Positions 51,935-59,977 of a DNA stretch of 64,000 nucleotides are shown piece by piece. The position numbers were made by a program, and so were the translations under genes. Each line of letters opens with the position of its first letter. Within the stretch, counting starts at the first letter, position 1. Where the stretch lies: positions 833,990 to 897,989 of the forward strand of contig NZ_VWSH01000001.1 of the NCBI RefSeq assembly GCF_008629695.1, given 5' to 3'. Below the pieces are notes generated by a model that worked only from the letters and a program-made list of their open reading frames with translations, was not told where the DNA came from and ran no database searches. Source of the stretch: Taibaiella lutea. Lineage in GTDB: Bacteria > Bacteroidota > Bacteroidia > Chitinophagales > Chitinophagaceae.

Positions 51935-54900
51935 TTATTGATATACAATTTTAAATGTCCACTTCTCCTTTCCGCTTCTTACTTCCAGAATATAAATCCC
52001 GGCAGAGAGCGCCATTTCATCCATATTGAAAATATATTTCCCCGAGAAAGTATGGTCTGTTATAGCACCTGTTTTAATGGACTGGCCCGTAATGTTTAAT
52101 AATCTCCATTGCAAACCATCACCATATCCTTTAAACCATTCCAGATAAAGAAGTCCATTCCTTACAGGATTTGGATAAATATTTACAACACCGTTATATC
52201 CCGACCAGTCAAGGCTTCTGATAACGCTCAAGTGTTCGGTAGTATCCAGCATGGTATATTTTACCCTGTAATAAACAACAGCGCTGTTCAATTGAACCGT
52301 ATCAATATAATTATAGGTACTTCCATTTTGATGAGAGGAATTTAAAGTCGCTATTGTTGTGAAATTCATATCCGGATCTGATCGTTGCAATTCATATTTA
52401 AAAGTACGGTCGTCGATACTTGAGCTCCACTGCAACTGCGCATAACGATTGCCATAATGTGATGCGGTAAAATTAAAAATGTTTGTATTCAGTGTTTGAT
52501 CATGCGTCGGGCCTCCGTCATTAAACCAAAATTCCGAGAATGACTTAACCTTGGTTTCGGCATAATAACCAATGTCATAAGGCACCCATAGTATTTTATT
52601 CCTTGGTATAAAAGTGTAAACTCCTGTTGCATTATCGTTCAATGTGTTGTTTTCAATAGCAAGATTAGGATCACTATATTTGGTAATACCCAATTCCTGC
52701 ACTTCCGTAACCTTATTGCAAGAATAACAAACCTGATCATTTCTGATAGTTTTCATAGCTTCATCCGGGACATAGAATCTCAACGTTACGCTGTCATTCG
52801 GTGCACTTTCGGTTTGAACTACAAAATTCTTTGGCAGGAAATATTGTGTGCTGTCGTTATTGATAAAATTATCATGCTTGTAATCCTGCACTTTTGTTGC
52901 ACCAAGACCGGACGTACCATTTGCAATATGCATTCCAATATCATTGCCATTTAAGAAGTCTGCATTTTGGCCGGCAGCAATGTTTTGTGTAACAGGTTGC
53001 GGAAATTGTGCCTGATTAAAAATAGGATGAATCAGGTCGTAAACATGTATATCATCAATTGCCAGGCCTTCGTATTCCGTACCTTGATCTGAACGCAATA
53101 CAAAACGAAATGAAACAACTGATTCATCATTCGGTAATGGAATAGTTGCTACATGCCAATAGGTTTCATCACGGTTTGTCCATGCCTGCGCAGAATCATT
53201 GCCATACCAGTTTGTTCCCTGGCCGGCGGCGCCCAGCTTAATCCAGGTATGCCCGTCATGACTATATTCAACATAAGCCTTGTCATAAATGGTTGTGCCG
53301 GGTTCTTCTAAATCCGCAGCCATATTAAAACTTAAAGTTGGTTTTGTCATTTGACTGATGTCAAAACACGGGCTGTACAGATAAGAAACTTCCTGTGCAT
53401 TATAATTGCCTGCCAGCGTGGTTTTCCAGGCTTTAATGCCACTTGCCGCATGATCTATTTTGGGCGATGCGGGTGTTCCGTATTCCCAACTGTTATTATT
53501 GCCTTCAGCGTAATAAAATCCTTCATTCTGCTCAAAGGTTTCCAGATAAGGGAAAGTCGTTATGACAGGCTGATTCTTGATGGTGAAATTGATAATACTA
53601 TCGTTCAATCTGTAAGTATCTGTCATTACGTTTACCCATGTTGAAAGCTGATAGGTACCATTAACTGACAAATCCATCGGTTGCAAAAAAGTATAGATCA
53701 ATGTATCATTGCCCTGAATGGAATCCAGCATTTCCGTAACAACAGGATTATTATCCAATTTATAAGAAACAGCAATATTGTGAACCGTATTGTTTACACC
53801 GTTACCGATTGTAACTTTTAGCGGAACCTGCGAACTCAAACCACAATTGTAATGATAAACAGAATCAACCGAAATCATAGCAACATCATCTGTAACGAGA
53901 TAAAGATTAAAATTGTCGATTGTTACACCATTTCCATAATAAGAAGATTCGATCCTTGAAGTATCGTATTGCGTAAATTTAATCTGCGTGCTGCTTGTAA
54001 AAGTCTGTCCTGCGGCTGCAAACAAATCAGAAAGCTGTATGGAACCTGAATGAAACACGGCGCCATAATTAACCGTATCAATCTGATAATCCAATAAATG
54101 AATCCACGGGTCACTATCACTGCCCCTTACCCATACACTATTGCCTGTATCAAATTTCGGAATGCCTGACATTACATAATCAAATTCACATCTGACTTCC
54201 CAATTTGCAGTATTATAATTACTTAAATTGAAAGTACCTGTAAGCGTGTTGTAACTGCTTCCTGCGATATCAGTCCTTTGGTTTCTGTTGTTATCCATGC
54301 TCATGGATTTAGAACCTGAAATAGTTACAGTGCTGCTTAAGAAATTTTTGAGGCGGCCATAAGGCTGGCTTTGCGTGAAGTCCCATTTTGTTTTTCCTGG
54401 CAATCCTGTTTTACCTGTTCCAACCAGACTTATATCTGTAGTTCCTTCAAAGCCTTCTGCATACCCGCCCGATAAATTCATGACAGGATTATCTATTTGC
54501 TGTACTTCGTAAGTCAAAGTATCATTGGCGTGAAGCGGGTCTGTTATGGCAAGATTGGTTACCGCCACTGTAATAGTATAAGTACCAACTGCAGAAAGAT
54601 TCAGGTTGGCTACCGTTATTTGTCTGTTTCCTGCAGGATTTATAAGATCTGTATAGTTATTACTATTCCATGCTCCGTTATTTACTTTGTAAGAAATACG
54701 ATAATTATTGGCAGTCTGATCATCCAGATTATTAATCAGAATAGTTAAAGGTTGTGAGGAAGAAAGTGCAGTACCTGTCAATATTCTTCCTGAATTGGGA
54801 GCAAGTATTTTTGCCATTCTCAGATCGCCATGATTAGCCGTACCAACACAATTACCGTCGGAAGGCGTACGGCTTTTGGCAACAGAACGCATACCGATAT

Positions 54901-57283
54901 TTCCATTTGTAATAGCTGCAACTGCAACCCAATAAGTGCTGTCCGTATTAAGTCCGGTGAATGTATAAGTAGTTCCGGTAACTGTTTCGACCGGCACCAT
55001 ATCAAAACCTGTTTTTTTGAATATCCTGTATTGTGTTATTCCCGGAATTGCATTCCAATTCACCTTTATGGCACCGGGACATTGTTCATTAACAGCATTT
55101 AAAGCAAGGACAGGACGTCCTGTAAGTGTAAATGCCTTGCTTTGCGAGGTCTGGGCCGTGCTGTTACGGCTTATCTTTATTAAGCATTGAGCAGAGTTGA
55201 TATTTGCGGCAGGAGTCCAGGTGTAATATCTTCTGTCTGCAGCAATGTTATTATTAATAACCTGCCAGTTTGCCCCGTTATCCTGCGAAAAAGAAAGCGT
55301 GAAAGTATTGACATCTTCTGAAGCTTCCCAATAAACCATCATGGAATCGCCACCCACCAAAGCTTCTCCTCCAAACGGATAATGCATGCTTACACCTGTA
55401 GGGGTAAAATCATAAGCAACGATATATTCCTGATTTATTTCGGGAACATTAAAGCCTTTAACCTTAATGGTATAATTTCCTGCCACAGGATTGTTTATCG
55501 TAACTTGTTCCACATTATTTCTATGATCGGTTTCGGGCACGGCAGGGACCTGAACCTGAGATGGTGTAGGGTCTAATACCAAAGGCAATTGCACATTATT
55601 TGCAGGATCCGTAACAGTCAAATCAAGGTCATTGATAAGCGTGGTTGCACTTAGCGGCGCCGCTGCCGGGTCATTCCAGTAAAGCATAATTTTCGCCTTC
55701 GATGTATTTGCAGGAATGTTCAGGTTATACGTTTTGACGATATTGGTGTTGATAGTATCGACCAAATATTGTGAGCTGTCCAGCATTGTCAATGAATGTC
55801 CTACATTCAGCTGACCAAAGCCGAATTTGAAATCAGGACCAACAGGCGGGAGATCTGTAGCGCCATTCATCAAAACTGTTTTTATCAACGCTCCTTTGGG
55901 ATCCTGATTGGCATGTAACTGGCGATATCGCTGATACAGAAGACCCGCAGCACCGGCTACATTCGGAGTAGCCATACTTGTGCCGCCGTTAACGCCGTAT
56001 GTATTATTTTCAATTGTTGCTACCAGAAGCCTGCCCACCGCAGAAATCTCAGGCTTTAACCTGCCGTCTTTAACAGGACCTTTTGACGAATAACTTAGCG
56101 TATTAATAGGTTCCTGTGCTTTATCTGTTCCGCCAACGGTCAATACATTTTTCGCAGTGGAAAAAGAACCCGTAATAGTTCCGAATCCGATGGGAAAAGG
56201 GCTGCAATTCCTTGTTCCGTCATTTGCAGCGGCAAAAACATGCAATACCGTAGGATTATCCACCAACTGCTGATCTGTAAATTGAGAATAGACATCATAA
56301 GTTCCCGCATAATTACAATCGCCCACTATATTTCCATAAGAATTGTTGGTGATAACCATATTAAAATCCTGCAGAAAATTAGTTGTATTAGCTATTACCT
56401 GACTAAAGAAATCAGAAACTATTAGACTCTTGTTTGCAAAGCCTTTGAATTTTTCATCTACAATACCATTGCCGCCGACAGTACCCGTTGTATGAAAAGC
56501 ATGGTCATTACTATAAGCAGGATTGAATGCGGTTAGCCTGTCGGCATAATCAATATGTAATGGATCTGAATTATCGCCGACACCAATTCTTACACCATCT
56601 CCATGCAAGTCATAACCACCTAAAGCAATTGGTTGATGTGCAACTGCGCTATTGGTTAAACCGTTGGCTTCAAATAAAAGTGCTTGAGGTTTTAAAATGG
56701 GCATAATTGAGAGCGCAAAGTCCTGTGCCGCGAGCTCAGAAATTTTATTTGCCGGAATATTTACTTCCCATATATGCTGCTCTTTCCAGAGTTGTTCGGG
56801 AAGTAATTTACCATTGAATGGCGTCAAATAACTTTGAATCTGGTCGGCAGAAATATTTTTGAGAACAGAAAGAAGTATTTTTTTATTTTCGGTTGATGTA
56901 GCAATATCCGTAAGAAGCGGGCTTATTTTATCTAAAGCATTTATATCGGCCCAACTTTCAATGCCGTTTTTATCTAAAAACTGTTTATCAATTTTTCCTG
57001 AAATTGCGACAAAATAAATACCGGCCTGCGGGCTTGACTGAAGCTGTATTCCATTTGAAAGCAACAACGATTTATTAACGGGCTTATTGAATTTCAGATA
57101 AACCAAAACGGGCTTTTCTACGCTGCCCAACCCATTGACTTTATCAATAAGTCCCTGTAAATTCTGATGCAGCACAATATCCCTGTTATTATAAAAGAAT
57201 GTACTTCCATTTTGACCTTGTGCAGAAAAAGGTGCGGAAAAAACAGAAAGCAAAACAATTAATAAAATGTAGATTTTCTGCAT
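51935..57283 (-). CDS. Secreted subtilase with T9SS C-terminal sorting domain
   Basis: A 1782-residue extracellular S8 protease. In order: signal peptide (MQKIYILLIVLLSVFSAPFS), a pro-region to about 205, the S8 catalytic domain with Asp237 (IGVGDNSD), His264 (HTTGTVGG), oxyanion Asn354 (AAANDGTRN) and Ser436 (NGGTSMATPNVAG), beta-sandwich and fibronectin-III-like modules (around 725-815), jelly-roll-like segments with WEYGTPASPK and KLGAAGQGTNWYG, and a last domain of about 85 residues with VNIYPNPVRNGLL, LLNITGQSIKTG and YILEVRSGKEKWTFKI, a type A Por/T9SS sorting signal. The catalytic set is complete. Likely surface-bound or released. Confidence 0.95.
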   Translation of the reverse strand: MQKIYILLIVLLSVFSAPFSAQGQNGSTFFYNNRDIVLHQNLQGLIDKVNGLGSVEKPVLVYLKFNKPVNKSLLLSNGIQLQSSPQAGIYFVAISGKIDKQFLDKNGIESWADINALDKISPLLTDIATSTENKKILLSVLKNISADQIQSYLTPFNGKLLPEQLWKEQHIWEVNIPANKISELAAQDFALSIMPILKPQALLFEANGLTNSAVAHQPIALGGYDLHGDGVRIGVGDNSDPLHIDYADRLTAFNPAYSNDHAFHTTGTVGGNGIVDEKFKGFANKSLIVSDFFSQVIANTTNFLQDFNMVITNNSYGNIVGDCNYAGTYDVYSQFTDQQLVDNPTVLHVFAAANDGTRNCSPFPIGFGTITGSFSTAKNVLTVGGTDKAQEPINTLSYSSKGPVKDGRLKPEISAVGRLLVATIENNTYGVNGGTSMATPNVAGAAGLLYQRYRQLHANQDPKGALIKTVLMNGATDLPPVGPDFKFGFGQLNVGHSLTMLDSSQYLVDTINTNIVKTYNLNIPANTSKAKIMLYWNDPAAAPLSATTLINDLDLTVTDPANNVQLPLVLDPTPSQVQVPAVPETDHRNNVEQVTINNPVAGNYTIKVKGFNVPEINQEYIVAYDFTPTGVSMHYPFGGEALVGGDSMMVYWEASEDVNTFTLSFSQDNGANWQVINNNIAADRRYYTWTPAANINSAQCLIKISRNSTAQTSQSKAFTLTGRPVLALNAVNEQCPGAIKVNWNAIPGITQYRIFKKTGFDMVPVETVTGTTYTFTGLNTDSTYWVAVAAITNGNIGMRSVAKSRTPSDGNCVGTANHGDLRMAKILAPNSGRILTGTALSSSQPLTILINNLDDQTANNYRISYKVNNGAWNSNNYTDLINPAGNRQITVANLNLSAVGTYTITVAVTNLAITDPLHANDTLTYEVQQIDNPVMNLSGGYAEGFEGTTDISLVGTGKTGLPGKTKWDFTQSQPYGRLKNFLSSTVTISGSKSMSMDNNRNQRTDIAGSSYNTLTGTFNLSNYNTANWEVRCEFDYVMSGIPKFDTGNSVWVRGSDSDPWIHLLDYQIDTVNYGAVFHSGSIQLSDLFAAAGQTFTSSTQIKFTQYDTSRIESSYYGNGVTIDNFNLYLVTDDVAMISVDSVYHYNCGLSSQVPLKVTIGNGVNNTVHNIAVSYKLDNNPVVTEMLDSIQGNDTLIYTFLQPMDLSVNGTYQLSTWVNVMTDTYRLNDSIINFTIKNQPVITTFPYLETFEQNEGFYYAEGNNNSWEYGTPASPKIDHAASGIKAWKTTLAGNYNAQEVSYLYSPCFDISQMTKPTLSFNMAADLEEPGTTIYDKAYVEYSHDGHTWIKLGAAGQGTNWYGNDSAQAWTNRDETYWHVATIPLPNDESVVSFRFVLRSDQGTEYEGLAIDDIHVYDLIHPIFNQAQFPQPVTQNIAAGQNADFLNGNDIGMHIANGTSGLGATKVQDYKHDNFINNDSTQYFLPKNFVVQTESAPNDSVTLRFYVPDEAMKTIRNDQVCYSCNKVTEVQELGITKYSDPNLAIENNTLNDNATGVYTFIPRNKILWVPYDIGYYAETKVKSFSEFWFNDGGPTHDQTLNTNIFNFTASHYGNRYAQLQWSSSIDDRTFKYELQRSDPDMNFTTIATLNSSHQNGSTYNYIDTVQLNSAVVYYRVKYTMLDTTEHLSVIRSLDWSGYNGVVNIYPNPVRNGLLYLEWFKGYGDGLQWRLLNITGQSIKTGAITDHTFSGKYIFNMDEMALSAGIYILEVRSGKEKWTFKIVYQ

Positions 57284-57528
57284 AGTTAAAAGCTTTAGAA
57301 TTATGAAAATTACTACTAAAATTTAGAATTCTTTAATTGAGAAAAGTGTTTTTTTATTTAACTAATTTTTGCCAACGAAAGCCAATGGTTTTGTGTCTTA
57401 TTAAAGGTATGTACTTAAATTTTGTTAATTTAAAAAAAAGAACCAAATAAACTAAAGGAATTAAAAAAATTCATATCTTGTTGCATAATTATCGGTAATT
57501 CATCACTCACTTCTTAAACAAATGAAAT

Positions 57529-57999
57529 ATGATCTTTAATCGTACGTATCGTTACAACACGCCATTGTCTATGGAAGATATCAAGCAACGTCTATTGGGT
57601 CAACATATACAGGTACATCACATGGATTTTGAGATTACTGAAAAAGAAAAGATGTTGAAAATCATTCCTCATGCAGAAGAAGCCAGTGGTATTAAAACTT
57701 TACCAATTACTCACGTTGAAATGCAGGGTTTAGGTGCTTCGGGTACTAAAGTTATTGTAAGTTCGAAGCCCAGAAGAATTGATGTAGGCGGGCCTTACCT
57801 GATTGTTATATTCTGTTTGTTTTGCATACTGGGCGCAAGTGGTTTTTATATTATTAATCCAAGTGAAAGTTACTGGCCTTCTCTGGCGATGGTTGCGGTA
57901 GGAGTGATTATTTTTATCATCTTCTGGCTCAGGATGGAAGCAGGTTATTTTGATTATACCAGGAAAATAAGAGACTTTATAAAACATAATGCCAAATAG
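57529..57999 (+). CDS. Two-helix membrane protein of unknown function
   Basis: 156 residues. A soluble N-terminal domain (NTPLSMEDIKQRLLGQHIQV, PITHVEMQGLGASGTKVIV) is followed by two helices (YLIVIFCLFCILGASGFYI and LAMVAVGVIIFIIFWL) and a basic end. No family is recognised. It is divergent from the T9SS subtilase; the 245-base gap is AT-rich with no other feature. Confidence 0.7.
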   Translation: MIFNRTYRYNTPLSMEDIKQRLLGQHIQVHHMDFEITEKEKMLKIIPHAEEASGIKTLPITHVEMQGLGASGTKVIVSSKPRRIDVGGPYLIVIFCLFCILGASGFYIINPSESYWPSLAMVAVGVIIFIIFWLRMEAGYFDYTRKIRDFIKHNAK

Positions 58000-58000
58000 C

Positions 58001-58050
58001 TATAAACGAATAAGCCGACAAACAAATGTTTGTCGGCTTATTCGTTTATA
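58001..58050. terminator. Bidirectional palindrome (24-bp arms)
   Basis: Perfect arms (TATAAACGAATAAGCCGACA and four more bases) with a 2-base AA loop, between convergent genes. The T/A-rich outer ends would give tracts in both directions. Confidence 0.85.
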
Positions 58051-58119
58051 AAGCACTACTTAAAACTACAATCCGGCAACTCTTTAATGCATAGGCATTT
58101 TTCCATGAAGTGTCTGTGA

Positions 58120-59106
58120 TTATTCTCCGTAATTATAGGAACGGGTTACAATAGCGGTTAAAACATCATTGGTAAATATTTCTTTCCTTGTCCAGTTATC
58201 GTGTGTGTCGTAAGTATATCTGTTTTCTACATTTGCCTGCTCCAATCCCAAATATATCTTCTCTTTGATTTTATTCTGATGTGTGTCATATTGGTACTGA
58301 AAATAAGCAGTAACCGTACGGCCGCTATCCACCACACTTTGTTCTAAAATATTACCTGAAGGATCTTTAAGCAATGTCATACCGCCTCTAAGTGTTCCAT
58401 TCCCATCAACTACGGCATAGCTTTCATCAAAGTTGCCATCCTTATTTTCTTTATAGGAAAAACGCCGTGTTTCTGTATTCCGGAATTCTTTGTCGTAATA
58501 TTCCCATTCAGAAATCCTGTCCTCTTTGTATTTAAGCTTAATCATTGCAATAGCAAAATTGCCTTTGTCCTTTTTACGGATGGTAAAAACCTTTTTGCCT
58601 TTATATACATAAGTCATTTTGTAATCCACTCCGCCATTAACATCAAACGAACGATAATAATCCAAAAGACCTTTACGGAGGTAATGAAATTCAAAAGAGT
58701 CGGCAGGTTTATTCTCAGAAATATTTCTGATGCCAATTAACTTATCATTCTTATAATAAAACACACGCATGCTGTCCTTCATCTTGTTGCGTTTCACATC
58801 TACAAGAGAACTTGTTTTGAGATTTAAAATATTGCCGTTAATGTCGAAGGTTGCTTCCTCTGAACGAACAATGATAAATTTATCATCGAGCTTTATGGTT
58901 CCTATAGTATTGTAAATAGCCGTATCCTTTGTCAAAACATATTTTTGTTCTTTCATCCCTATGACATTACCATTTAATTTCAGCATCTTCCTGTTTTGAG
59001 AGACAGGCAAAAGATCATATTCATCGGCATGAATAACCGAGACAGAAAGGCATGCAATAAGAATAAAAAAGATGCTCCGAAGGAAAGTTATTGGTTTGAT
59101 TTGCAT
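58120..59106 (-). CDS. Secreted YD-repeat-like protein
   Basis: 328 residues with a signal peptide (PITFLRSIFFILIACLSVSV). Repeated strand-turn units with Tyr-Asp style turns: MRVFYYKNDKLIGIRNIS, FEFHYLRKGLLDYYRSFD, YFQYQYDTHQNKIKEKIY and RYTYDTHDNWTRKEIFTN. The organisation resembles the protein at 46842, so the two may be diverged paralogues, but no domain with a known activity is seen. Monocistronic in appearance. Confidence 0.75.
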   Translation of the reverse strand: MQIKPITFLRSIFFILIACLSVSVIHADEYDLLPVSQNRKMLKLNGNVIGMKEQKYVLTKDTAIYNTIGTIKLDDKFIIVRSEEATFDINGNILNLKTSSLVDVKRNKMKDSMRVFYYKNDKLIGIRNISENKPADSFEFHYLRKGLLDYYRSFDVNGGVDYKMTYVYKGKKVFTIRKKDKGNFAIAMIKLKYKEDRISEWEYYDKEFRNTETRRFSYKENKDGNFDESYAVVDGNGTLRGGMTLLKDPSGNILEQSVVDSGRTVTAYFQYQYDTHQNKIKEKIYLGLEQANVENRYTYDTHDNWTRKEIFTNDVLTAIVTRSYNYGE

Positions 59107-59209
59107 AGGCTACTTAACGGCAAAACCTTGTTTTGTTGTATTCAAAGCTAAATAAAATTATTCAGGCATGCATTACACAAAATACAATAGCTTAAACGCA
59201 TCTTAAAAA

Positions 59210-59953
59210 TCAGAGTGTAAGCCACCAGGGTATTTTTTTCGGATCGCCCCACTCTCCCCAATCTTTTGTGCCGTTTTTAACTTCAGCAATCATTGCGGAA
59301 ACAGATGCCTTTTTGCTTTTCTTTTCAGGTTTAAATGGTGCTACTTCCTGTGGCAGCGCTTCTACATTGGTGGCAAACCAAGTAGTATATAATCTGGGAA
59401 TTGCAATGCCCAGAATCATGCCGGGCAATCCGTTAAAACTTTCCGGGCCTCCGGTTACCATAATTTCATCGCAATAAAATGCAACGATTACAACACTGTC
59501 GCAAATGCGTGTAACGGCTTTACGGCAAGGATATCCGGCAATGGTGCGCATTTCATTTACAATCTTCCACTGAAACGCAGGAATCGAATCTTCAATCAGG
59601 TAATTGTTTTCAAAAACCCTCTTTGCGGCCGTATAAGTTCCCGTTTTAAAATCGGTATAAACCATGTTTTCAGTAGCTACTTTGGCCCAATCCATTTTCC
59701 AACCACCGACCTCTTGTTCTTTCTCAAATTTGTAAACAGAAGCTTCTTTGTTAAATGTCAGGGTAAAATCAGAAATGGTAAACTGTGCCAGCTCCTTGAT
59801 ATGTTCTTTTACCCATTCATTACCTTCTTCGGTTTGTTTGCTTTGCCGCAAATTGGTTTTGCGTTCATAAGTAATTTTTCCCTGTGTCAGGAATTGACCG
59901 GAGGAATAATAAGCAAGACATAAAAATAAGAGGAGCAATGATATATTTTTCAT
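59210..59953 (-). CDS. GLPGLI-family secreted protein
   Basis: A 247-residue protein of the GLPGLI family (function unknown), named for the block that here reads FNGLPGMILGIAIPRL. Signal peptide MKNISLLLLFLCLAYYSSG. Other family marks: GKITYERKTNLRQ, YTDFKTGTYTAAKRVFENN and the paired Cys in AGYPCRKAVTRIC. GLPGLI genes often lie downstream of a barrel-type outer-membrane receptor, as here with a 24-base gap, suggesting a joint role at the outer membrane. Confidence 0.93.
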   Translation of the reverse strand: MKNISLLLLFLCLAYYSSGQFLTQGKITYERKTNLRQSKQTEEGNEWVKEHIKELAQFTISDFTLTFNKEASVYKFEKEQEVGGWKMDWAKVATENMVYTDFKTGTYTAAKRVFENNYLIEDSIPAFQWKIVNEMRTIAGYPCRKAVTRICDSVVIVAFYCDEIMVTGGPESFNGLPGMILGIAIPRLYTTWFATNVEALPQEVAPFKPEKKSKKASVSAMIAEVKNGTKDWGEWGDPKKIPWWLTL

Positions 59954-59977
59954 CGGATTTATTTGAGTTTAAACTTC

